This document shows positions 45,087 through 52,258 of a stretch of 64,000 nt of DNA, piece by piece; the stretch's first letter is position 1, and each line of letters begins with the position of its first letter. Both the position numbers and the translations under genes were made by a program. Below the pieces are notes generated by a model. It ran no database searches. It was not told where the DNA came from and saw only the letters and a program-made list of their open reading frames with translations. The DNA comes from Gammaproteobacteria bacterium UBA7449 (GTDB lineage Bacteria > Pseudomonadota > Gammaproteobacteria > Pseudomonadales > Pseudohongiellaceae): the NCBI GenBank assembly GCA_002477465.1, contig DLPV01000003.1:1-64000 (forward strand). The letters are read 5' to 3'.

Positions 45087-45701
45087 TTACCAGTTCCTGC
45101 GGAAGCGATTGCGGTAGTCACCGCGCTGGCGTCGATCAATGCGGTCTCGTTGTCGTCGGTCAAAGCTCCCGCTCCGATTGCCGCGATTGCGATCCCGGAA
45201 GTTACGATCCGGCTGACGACGCTTAAAGTCGCTTCCTCGAAATGGGTTGTGTCGATCCTGTCGAAATCCGCGATCAACTCCCCGGTTATTAAAACCAAAT
45301 CCTCTGCCTGCGCCTGCGAAGTCACGATTCCAATCGTAACCGTTCCAGGTAAAGCGCTGACCGCGGTTGTTTATGACCCAGGGCCGACGGTAGCTGCCGC
45401 CGATCTCAACAGCACCACCCGGCGCCTGATCCCAGTCGCGTCCATTCCAGCGATAGATTGCAAAACCACCACTCTCGCGCTTACTGCCCAACACCCAGCC
45501 GTCTGCCACAGCTATGGCTGAACCTGGCACCCGATAGCCGCCGCGGTAAATCGCGTAGCCATCACGGTGGCGCTCGCCCAGTCGCCAGGCCCCGCTGTTG
45601 CCGCGATCACGGAAGCCGCGGTCATCGGCCTGAGCCGGAGCCGGAATTAAGGCGAGCACTAACAATGCGCTTGCCAGATGTCCGTACAGAGTCGTTTTCA
45701 T
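45087..45701 (-). CDS. Exported tectonin-like protein with Arg/Gly/Asp-rich tail
   Basis: 204 residues. Signal peptide to ALIPAPAQADD. Residues about 60-130 hold tectonin-type beta-propeller units: AVADGWVLGSKRESGGFAIY, WNGRDWDQAPGGAVEIGG and PWVINNRGQRFTWNGYDWN, each with the GG-x-IG and W-N-G marks. From about residue 133 the chain is low in complexity, with many R, D, N, G and F (RNRGNRSGSFDRRQRDRIDR). Tectonin units bind sugars or lipopolysaccharide in lectins, while the basic tail could bind RNA, DNA or an acidic polymer. Only two or three units are present, so the propeller is incomplete unless it oligomerises. Confidence 0.65.
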   Translation of the reverse strand: MKTTLYGHLASALLVLALIPAPAQADDRGFRDRGNSGAWRLGERHRDGYAIYRGGYRVPGSAIAVADGWVLGSKRESGGFAIYRWNGRDWDQAPGGAVEIGGSYRRPWVINNRGQRFTWNGYDWNRDFAGAGRGFGFNNRGVDRGFRQDRHNPFRGSDFKRRQPDRNFRDRNRGNRSGSFDRRQRDRIDRRQRGDYRNRFRRNW

Positions 45702-45812
45702 GGCGATTTCCTCCTTACAGTTTGCACTGTGGGAGAAAGTATCGCCCGGAATAGCTGAACGGAGGGTGAACTGGTGGAGCGATTTTTACTACTGGATTAG
45801 CCTCCTGGAAAG

Positions 45813-46187
45813 CTAGGAAAGCGCGGCCAACAAGCCTGTAGTAGCCGCGGTATCAACGTACTCCCGCAGCTGCACAATCTTGCCATCTTCTATATCGGCC
45901 ACCACACAGGCCATGAGATTCAATTCACTGCCATCTGCGAGGGTGCCTTTAATCGCATGCTCTTCGACAAAGCCATTACCAGTGTTGCTGCGAATTGCAT
46001 CGTCATAGCGAAAATCTGACACCACCGCAGTGACCGCCTGGGAGAATTGAATCAGGGTTTCCAGGTCGAATTCGTTGTTCAGATTCTGGCGGGCTTTGAA
46101 AGTTGGTGCGCACAGACTTCGGACCGTATCCATGTCTCCACTGGCAAAAGCTGCAAACAGGGCAGCGGCGATTTGTTCATTGTTCAT
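45813..46187 (-). CDS. SnoaL/NTF2-like protein
   Basis: 124 residues. The alpha+beta cone fold of the SnoaL-like branch is suggested by IAAALFAAFASGDMDTVRSL at the start, a helix (LIQFSQAVTAVVSDF), then strands VEEHAIKGTLADGSELNL and MACVVADIEDGKIVQLREYVDT. The last motif, ending in EYVDT, is very common in SnoaL-like proteins. Such proteins include isomerases, hydratases and ligand carriers; no catalytic group can be assigned. It stands alone between the tectonin-like gene and yedK. Confidence 0.75.
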   Translation of the reverse strand: MNNEQIAAALFAAFASGDMDTVRSLCAPTFKARQNLNNEFDLETLIQFSQAVTAVVSDFRYDDAIRSNTGNGFVEEHAIKGTLADGSELNLMACVVADIEDGKIVQLREYVDTAATTGLLAALS

Positions 46188-46240
46188 TTACACATCCTTC
46201 CATATTGGTATTCATGGCAGCTGAAACTGTCAGCTCTCGG

Positions 46241-46918
46241 TTAACTCTTCAACAGAAACGCATCTTCAATTGGGTCCCACTTGCTGGGTTTATTGATGCG
46301 GGTAACCTTCATTGGCTTGCGAATTTTTGGCTCAAGCACCGACTCAAACTCTTCTACAGCGAGAAACTCGGGGTCCAGCCACTTGTTGATTAACTCCCCG
46401 TCCTCAAAATCCAGCATGAGCGGCATGGATTTTGGATGAATGTTGTCCCATTGTGGCGACAAGGGTGGCAGGGTAATGATTGACGCAGAGTAAACCAGCT
46501 CACCGGTATCATGTTTCAAATGCGCCTTGTAGAGGCCACCGAAAGCAATCGCCGAATCTTCCAACTCAATCATGTGATAAGTCTTTTTATCACCCAAACC
46601 TTCAACGAAAGCGCTGGCCGGAATGATACAGCGGGACTCACGGAAAGGCTTGTAGGAGATGCCGCGCTTGTTATCCAGTTTGTCAGAGCGGGAGTTAAAG
46701 CTGGCGTACTTGTAATTGGGTTTAAGCGTATCGTGATCCAGGAACAACCACCAGATCGCTTCCGAGACTTTTCTCTCACCCTCGCTATCGTGAATGATTG
46801 CGATGCGGCCACCCGGGGCGATGTCATGACTGGTATGACTCGCCTGCAGGCTGATGCCCAGAGACTCACATAGCCACTGCACTTCGGGGCTGTCGATCAG
46901 ATTGAAGCGTCCGCACAT
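46241..46918 (-). CDS. yedK: SOS response-associated peptidase, YedK/HMCES family
   Basis: 225 residues from the ATG at 46918. This start leaves Cys2 (MCGRFNL) as N-terminal residue after Met removal, which is essential because that cysteine forms a thiazolidine crosslink with abasic sites in single-stranded DNA. The longer frame to 47047 overlaps the divergent tannase gene and is rejected. Other active-site residues are Asn in YASFNSRSDKL, Glu in ASAFVEGLG and His in NIHPKSMPLML. No SOS box was recognised in the 94 bases before the divergent start. Confidence 0.9.
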   Translation of the reverse strand: MCGRFNLIDSPEVQWLCESLGISLQASHTSHDIAPGGRIAIIHDSEGERKVSEAIWWLFLDHDTLKPNYKYASFNSRSDKLDNKRGISYKPFRESRCIIPASAFVEGLGDKKTYHMIELEDSAIAFGGLYKAHLKHDTGELVYSASIITLPPLSPQWDNIHPKSMPLMLDFEDGELINKWLDPEFLAVEEFESVLEPKIRKPMKVTRINKPSKWDPIEDAFLLKS

Positions 46919-47012
46919 TGCTTTTCCGCTTGGGGGAATAGTAAAGTCCGAGTGTTCTTCACCGGACTCATCCCAAGAGTTTGCTTTATACAAAAACAAC
47001 AGGGGAATCGCC

Positions 47013-48671
47013 ATGAAAAGCGCAATCCAACGCACCCAAACCCTCATGTCGCTAGTCCTCGCGGCTGCGATGCTGCTGTCTGCTTCTGTGTCAGCGCAAG
47101 TGTCACCTGAACAGGCTTCTCGCTGTGAAAACCTGCTGGATCTGCGCAGCCTTACCCTGACCCGCGCCGAAATCTCGGAAAACCCTGAGGACGGTTCTTC
47201 CTATTGCTATGTGCGCGGCATCATCAGCCCCGCAATTCACTTTCATGCGCAGCTGCCCCTGCCTGAAAACTGGAATGGCCGCTTCCTGCAGTGGGGCGAT
47301 GGCGGCAAGGACGGCGACCTCGATTTCGCCAACCATCGGGTGGCCGAGGGCTATGCCGTAACTAACAGCAATATGGGACATGACAACGGGGTTGAGCCAG
47401 GGGCTTCCTTTGCATTCAACAATCGGCAGGCCGAAATCGATTTCGGCTACCGTGCCGTGCACCTGACCGTGGTCGCAGGCAAACGCCTGGTACGGGAGTA
47501 CTATGACAACTCCGCCGAATATTCCTACTTCGAGGGTTGTTCTCAGGGAGGGCGTCAGGCTTTCATGTCAGCACAGCGCTACCCGCAGGATTTCGATGGC
47601 ATCATCGCCGGCGCGCCGGCATTCAACTACCAGGGTCTCAACGCGGCAGGCACCTGGAATCTTCAGCGGGTATTCCGTGACAATCTTGTCGGCAACCTCG
47701 CGGTGGATACCAATGGCGATGGCGGCTACGACAGTCTTGGCCTGATTAATGTTCTACACGAGAAAGTGCTGGAGAAATGTGACGCCAACGATGGCGTTAG
47801 GGATGGCGTAATTAATGATCCATTGAGCTGCAACTTTGACCCGGCACTGGACCTCTCAGACGCCATGTGCCCAACCGGCACCAGCACAGATAGCTGCTTC
47901 ACCACGGCGCAATTGCAGACCATTAATGATCTCTACAACGGCCCCAGCGATGACGCCGGGCGCGCTGTTTATCCCGGCAAGATGTTCGGTTCCGAAACCC
48001 GCTGGCCCGGCTATTACATCCCCTGGGAAGGCAACAACATGGGACCATCCAAGCTTATGGGTGTTGCCGGTGATCACATGAACTACCTTTTCTATGAAGA
48101 GGATCCAGGTGTCACAGTTCCCGATGTGCGCGATTTGAACTACCAGGCCAAGACTTCAGGTGTCATGCCGGAATTTCATTGGATCGACTGGGACATCAAT
48201 GATTTCTTTTCCGGTAAAGGCGATCTAATGAAGTCAATCACCGACGCTAACGATCCTGACCTGTCGCGTTACCTGATTGATGCGGGGGGCAAAATGTTGA
48301 TCTACCACGGCCTGGTGGACACCCTGATTATCGCTACTGATACCATCAACTATTACAACGAAATGGTGAATCAGACGTTTGCTGGCAGTATGGCCGAGGC
48401 GCAAGACCACGCCCGTATGTTTCTAGCTCCCGGCATGGGTCACTGTCGTGGCGGTCCTGGCCCCGACACCTGGGATAAGCTGGTACCGCTGGTTGAATGG
48501 GTCGAGAACGGCAATGCACCTGACAGCGTAATCGCAACCCACAGCACTGCGGGTGAGGCAGACAACGAAAGACCGCTTTGTGTCTATCCCCAGCAGGCAC
48601 GCTATGTCGGGCCAGCGGGTGGTGCCGATGATCCTGCCAACTGGCGGGCTGAAAATTTTCAGTGTCAGTAG
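47013..48671 (+). CDS. Exported tannase/feruloyl esterase family protein
   Basis: 552 residues from the ATG at 47013, with AGGGGA upstream; this gives a clear signal peptide (LMSLVLAAAMLLSASVSAQ). The family marks are the nucleophile in EGCSQGGRQAFMSAQRYP (GCS-x-GG, with the neighbouring Cys forming the known disulfide), Asp in YHGLVDTLI and His in GMGHCRGGPGPD near the end. The central lid contains a Ca-site-like run (DTNGDGGYDSLGLI) and paired cysteines. It would release phenolic acids from esters, such as gallate or ferulate, in the periplasm or outside. Divergent from yedK. Confidence 0.85.
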   Translation: MKSAIQRTQTLMSLVLAAAMLLSASVSAQVSPEQASRCENLLDLRSLTLTRAEISENPEDGSSYCYVRGIISPAIHFHAQLPLPENWNGRFLQWGDGGKDGDLDFANHRVAEGYAVTNSNMGHDNGVEPGASFAFNNRQAEIDFGYRAVHLTVVAGKRLVREYYDNSAEYSYFEGCSQGGRQAFMSAQRYPQDFDGIIAGAPAFNYQGLNAAGTWNLQRVFRDNLVGNLAVDTNGDGGYDSLGLINVLHEKVLEKCDANDGVRDGVINDPLSCNFDPALDLSDAMCPTGTSTDSCFTTAQLQTINDLYNGPSDDAGRAVYPGKMFGSETRWPGYYIPWEGNNMGPSKLMGVAGDHMNYLFYEEDPGVTVPDVRDLNYQAKTSGVMPEFHWIDWDINDFFSGKGDLMKSITDANDPDLSRYLIDAGGKMLIYHGLVDTLIIATDTINYYNEMVNQTFAGSMAEAQDHARMFLAPGMGHCRGGPGPDTWDKLVPLVEWVENGNAPDSVIATHSTAGEADNERPLCVYPQQARYVGPAGGADDPANWRAENFQCQ

Positions 48672-48786
48672 CTCGTAATGGCCGCCTGATCGGTGCCATG
48701 TAGTCTTGCCTGGACCCCAGGCACTGCAACGCCTGTTGGGCGCAACTGTGTGCTTGGGCTTGGTGGCGTGTTCGAATTTTGTGCCA

Positions 48787-48895
48787 GACACGAGATAGGT
48801 ATTAACTTCCGCGGCACGCCGTGAATACATCCCTGTAGGCTCGGCGCCTGCTCCCTGCGGACGACGGCCGCTGAAGTTAATACCTATCCCGTGTC
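48787..48895. repeat. 109-base element with 29-base terminal inverted repeats
   Basis: The arms 48787-48809 and 48873-48895 are inverse copies over 23 bases with one mismatch (GACACGAGATAGG… versus …CCTATCCCGTGTC). After one mismatch the pairing continues for five more bases (GCGGC / GCCGC). The 51-base centre holds CCGTGAATACATCCCTGTAG and CTCGGCG. The element lies between the tannase and CHRD genes and holds no gene. It looks like a small non-autonomous mobile or REP-like element. No direct target repeat was found at its edges. Confidence 0.75.
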
Positions 48896-49001
48896 CTCGA
48901 CTACACCGCTAGATTTGGTGTGGGACAGACTTTGATTAAGCATCGAATACTGTTAGCTTTCCAGAAGAGAGAGTTCAAATAACAAAAGCCAAGAGGTAGC
49001 C

Positions 49002-49448
49002 ATGAAACCCGGCCGCATTTTCACTGCTTTTCTTTCCTTAATTCTACTGACTGGCAGCTCACTGAGCTTTGCCCAGGGAGTCTATCGCGCCCGACTGTCA
49101 CCCATGCCCACCACGCCCCAGACTGTCACAGAAATTCTCGGCGAAGGTGAAGTAATCCTTACTCTGAGTGGTAATACGCTGGAGGTTAGCGGGACATTCA
49201 GTAACATGAGTTCCATCGCCACTGGCGCCCACCTGCACAACGGACCACCGGCGCAACCCGGCCCTGTGGTGCACACCCTGGAGATCGATGAAGCTACCGG
49301 CGGCGAGATTAGCGCAAGCCTGGAGCTCACGGATGAACAGGTCGAAGCGCTTCGAAACAATGCGCTCTATGTGCAAGTCCATAGCGTCAATAATGCGCCG
49401 GGTGAGTTGCGGGGATGGATTTTCCTGCGTAGCCACTTCGATAACTAG
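49002..49448 (+). CDS. Exported CHRD domain protein
   Basis: 148 residues. Signal peptide to LTGSSLSFAQG. The CHRD (chordin-like) domain fills the rest: VYRARLSPMPTTPQTVTEIL, GEVILTLSGNTLEVSGTFSN, then the conserved GAHLHNGPPAQPGPVVHTLE and LYVQVHSVNNAPGELRGWI. The paired His (AHLH) and the VHS…GELRG end are family marks. CHRD proteins are extracellular or periplasmic and of unknown function. The next gene, a PQQ dehydrogenase, starts 47 bases later on the same strand. Confidence 0.88.
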   Translation: MKPGRIFTAFLSLILLTGSSLSFAQGVYRARLSPMPTTPQTVTEILGEGEVILTLSGNTLEVSGTFSNMSSIATGAHLHNGPPAQPGPVVHTLEIDEATGGEISASLELTDEQVEALRNNALYVQVHSVNNAPGELRGWIFLRSHFDN

Positions 49449-49494
49449 TAGCAAGCTGTCCTCGAGAAAGCTGAAAGCCCCAAAAGAGTTCCTT

Positions 49495-51678
49495 ATGAAA
49501 ACTACCCAACAGCAAAAAACTATACTGCCTGGAAAACCGATCAAGCTTGCCGCAGCGACACTTGGCCTTGCCGTGTTGACTGCCTGCGGAGGAGAAGCAC
49601 CGTCAACTACGGCAATTGAAGTTGCGACCACACCACCGGTATCAGCCGAGACAAATGCAGTCACAGCGGCTGTTTCTTTTGATACCCAGGCTGACTCAGG
49701 TGCGGGCCTCTATGAGCTGAACTGCGCGGTCTGTCATGGCGCCAACCTGGAAGGGACCACCCTGGGACCGCTGCTGTCGGGCAGTAGCTTTATACAGCGC
49801 TGGGGTGGGCAGACCCCCGCTCTACTGCTGGGCAATATCCGGGCAAATATGCCGCCGGGCGGAAATGAAAGTCTGACTGAGGGAAACTATATCGATATCG
49901 TTGCTCATATTCTCAGCGTGAATGGTGTTGACAGCGTAGTGGCTGCGCTAACAGCGGAAACCGATTTTGAGATTTCTGACAATATCTCGCAAGTCGTGGC
50001 GCGCCGAGAACGGGCGGAACCACCGGCGCCTGAAGGATTAACCGTAGCCGGTAACACCGAGGATTTTGTGCCCTTTGTCCCGCTTAGCGATGCCATGTTG
50101 AGAGACCCCAGCCCTAACGACTGGCCCATGCATCGTCGCAACTACTACGCCCACTCCTACAGCCCGCTCGATCAGATCGACAAGGGCAATGTGGGCAACC
50201 TGACTCTTGAGTGGGTCTGGAATATGCATGAGGGCGACTCGGAACCGGCGCCGCTGGTTTACAACGGGATTGTCTACCTGATAAATCCCGGTAACGTTAT
50301 CCAGGCGCTGGACGGCAAGACTGGCGAACTCATCTGGGAGCACTGGAGTGGCCCGGCCAATCGCCAGGACATGCGGAATATTGCGATGTACGAGGACAAG
50401 ATCATCCAGGCCACCACGGATGCCCGCCTGGTTGCCCTGGATGCGCGCACCGGTGAACAGGTATGGGAAGCTATAGTCGCAGATAACAGCAAGGGCTTTT
50501 CGAACTCCTCTGGCCCGATAGTCGCTGATGGCAAGGTGATCCTGGGGCTGGCGGGCTGCGCGCGCTATATCCCTGAGGACTGCTACATCAGCGCCTATGA
50601 CGCCGATGATGGTGAGTTGCTTTGGCAATTTGAAACTATTGCGGAGATGGGAGAACCCGGCGGCGACACCTGGGGTGGCCTCGACAATATCTTCCGCGCC
50701 GGCGGTGAAACCTGGATAACCGGTTCCTACGATCCCGACCTGAAGCTCACCTACTGGGGCACAGCACAACAGAAGCCCTGGGTGCCGGTATCTCGCCACA
50801 TGACAATTAACGATGTCGGCCTCTATACCAACTCAACGGTTGCGGTCAGCACCGATACCGGCGAGCTGGACTGGTATTTCCAGCACGTGCCAGCTGAAGC
50901 GCTGGACCTGGATGAGGTGTTTGAGCGCGTGCTTATTAATCGTGGCGGTGAGCAGTTGGTTTACTCGCTCGGCAAGTACGGCATTCTCTGGAAGAACGAC
51001 CGCGTCACGGGCGAGTTCAAAGGCTTTACGGAAACGGTCTTCCAGAATGCCTTCACCCATATCGACCCGGAAACTGGTGCAGTGACCTACCGCGAAGATA
51101 TCCAGAATGCCCAGCTTAACGAGTGGACCTCAGCCTGCCCTTCCAGTGCCGGTGGCAAGGACTGGCATTCCATGACCTACCACCCACCTTCGGGACTGAT
51201 CATTGCGCCCCTGAGCCAGACCTGCCTGGAAAATGCGGCCCGCGAGGTCGCTCTGGTTCAGGGCGGTGGCGGCCTGGCGGCCAGTCGCAAGTTCTTCGAG
51301 ATGCCCGGTACCGATGGCAACCTGGGTAAGGTCGGGGCCTACCATGCGGACACCATGGAAGAAGTCTGGAGTCATCAGCAGCGTGCCTCGCTGCACACCG
51401 GCACTATCTCTACTGGCGGCGGTCTGGTGTTTGTCGGTGACCTGGATCGACGCTTCAAGGCTTTCGATGTGGATACCGGCGACATCCTCTGGGAAACCCG
51501 ACTCGGGACGTCGGTGCAGGGACATCCGGTCTCTTTTGCTATTGATGGCAAACAGTATATTGCTGTAACCACCGCCTTGGGTGGCACCAGCCCACGCACA
51601 GTGCCAGGTGTTATTGCGACGGAGATTACCTATCCGCGCTGGGGTAATGCGATCTACGTTTTTTCCTTACCGGATTAA
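49495..51678 (+). CDS. PQQ-dependent dehydrogenase with N-terminal cytochrome c, lipoprotein (copy 1)
   Basis: 727 residues from the ATG at 49495. Lipobox LTAC (Cys31) anchors it to a membrane. Residues 65-160 form a cytochrome c domain (CAVCHG at 77-81, methionine ligand in ANMPPGGNE). The rest is an eight-bladed quinoprotein propeller with Trp-docking repeats (IQALDGKTGELIWEH, LVALDARTGEQVWEA, FKAFDVDTGDILWET) and a disulfide candidate in GCARYIPEDCYIS. In known quinohaemoprotein alcohol dehydrogenases the haem domain is C-terminal, so the order is reversed here. Electrons would pass from PQQ to haem. Substrate unknown, possibly an alcohol or aldehyde. Confidence 0.88.
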   Translation: MKTTQQQKTILPGKPIKLAAATLGLAVLTACGGEAPSTTAIEVATTPPVSAETNAVTAAVSFDTQADSGAGLYELNCAVCHGANLEGTTLGPLLSGSSFIQRWGGQTPALLLGNIRANMPPGGNESLTEGNYIDIVAHILSVNGVDSVVAALTAETDFEISDNISQVVARRERAEPPAPEGLTVAGNTEDFVPFVPLSDAMLRDPSPNDWPMHRRNYYAHSYSPLDQIDKGNVGNLTLEWVWNMHEGDSEPAPLVYNGIVYLINPGNVIQALDGKTGELIWEHWSGPANRQDMRNIAMYEDKIIQATTDARLVALDARTGEQVWEAIVADNSKGFSNSSGPIVADGKVILGLAGCARYIPEDCYISAYDADDGELLWQFETIAEMGEPGGDTWGGLDNIFRAGGETWITGSYDPDLKLTYWGTAQQKPWVPVSRHMTINDVGLYTNSTVAVSTDTGELDWYFQHVPAEALDLDEVFERVLINRGGEQLVYSLGKYGILWKNDRVTGEFKGFTETVFQNAFTHIDPETGAVTYREDIQNAQLNEWTSACPSSAGGKDWHSMTYHPPSGLIIAPLSQTCLENAAREVALVQGGGGLAASRKFFEMPGTDGNLGKVGAYHADTMEEVWSHQQRASLHTGTISTGGGLVFVGDLDRRFKAFDVDTGDILWETRLGTSVQGHPVSFAIDGKQYIAVTTALGGTSPRTVPGVIATEITYPRWGNAIYVFSLPD

Positions 51679-51712
51679 GCGCGAGCTGAACTGAATCGAG
51701 AAATGTAGCAAG

Positions 51713-52204
51713 TTGGCCAACGCGACGCTGTATTTTTTCTGCGGGAAGATGGGTGCAGGGAAAACCACCCACTCAAAATCGCTTGCTACTGAAAAGAATG
51801 CGGTTCTAATTTCGGAGGACGAGTGGCTTTCGAGACTGTTTCCTAACCAGATAGAAAATTTTGAGGATTATCACCACTACGCGGCCAGACTGAGGCCTTT
51901 GGTTGAGGCCCATGTGACAAATATCCTGGAAACCGGCACTGACGTGGTTCTGGATTTCGCTGCTAATACTGAACGGCAGCGCAATTGGTTTCGAGATCTT
52001 TACAATGCGGCTCAGGCTAAAGGGCAGCTGATCTACGTAAAGGCCAGCGATGAAACCTGCCTTGCCCAGCTTGCAAAACGACGTGTCGAACAACCCGAGC
52101 GTGCCCGCTTCGACAACGCATCAGTTTTTGAAGAAGTAAGCAGTTATTTTCAGGAACCAGATGACCAGGAAGGAATTGACATAGAAATCATTATAAGAAG
52201 CTGA
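51713..52204 (+). CDS. P-loop kinase-like ATP-binding protein (AAA_33/zeta-toxin fold)
   Basis: 163 residues with a TTG start. Walker A is FFCGKMGAGKTTHSKSLA at the N-terminus. A later strand (TDVVLDFAANTERQRNWFRD) carries the Asp that would act like Walker B, and Arg-rich helix LAQLAKRRVEQPERARFDN would form the lid. Size and order fit small kinases of the AAA_33 type that phosphorylate small molecules or RNA ends. It has no antitoxin partner. It lies between the two PQQ dehydrogenase genes, which are copies of each other, so it may have been caught up in the duplication. Confidence 0.75.
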   Translation: MANATLYFFCGKMGAGKTTHSKSLATEKNAVLISEDEWLSRLFPNQIENFEDYHHYAARLRPLVEAHVTNILETGTDVVLDFAANTERQRNWFRDLYNAAQAKGQLIYVKASDETCLAQLAKRRVEQPERARFDNASVFEEVSSYFQEPDDQEGIDIEIIIRS

Positions 52205-52258
52205 ACGCAGTCACCTGACTACTCCAGCACTCATTACCTTGTGCGAGGTGTGTGAACA

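Noticed and set aside
45150..45521. Plus-strand frame of 123 codons opposite the tectonin-like gene.
   Set aside because: It mirrors a biased Arg-rich gene; the minus-strand product has a signal peptide and recognisable repeats.
48787..48895. Inverted-repeat element considered as an attC site.
   Set aside because: The GTTAATA and TATTAAC ends do not fit GTTRRRY/RYYYAAC, and the halves lack the spacer pattern of attC.
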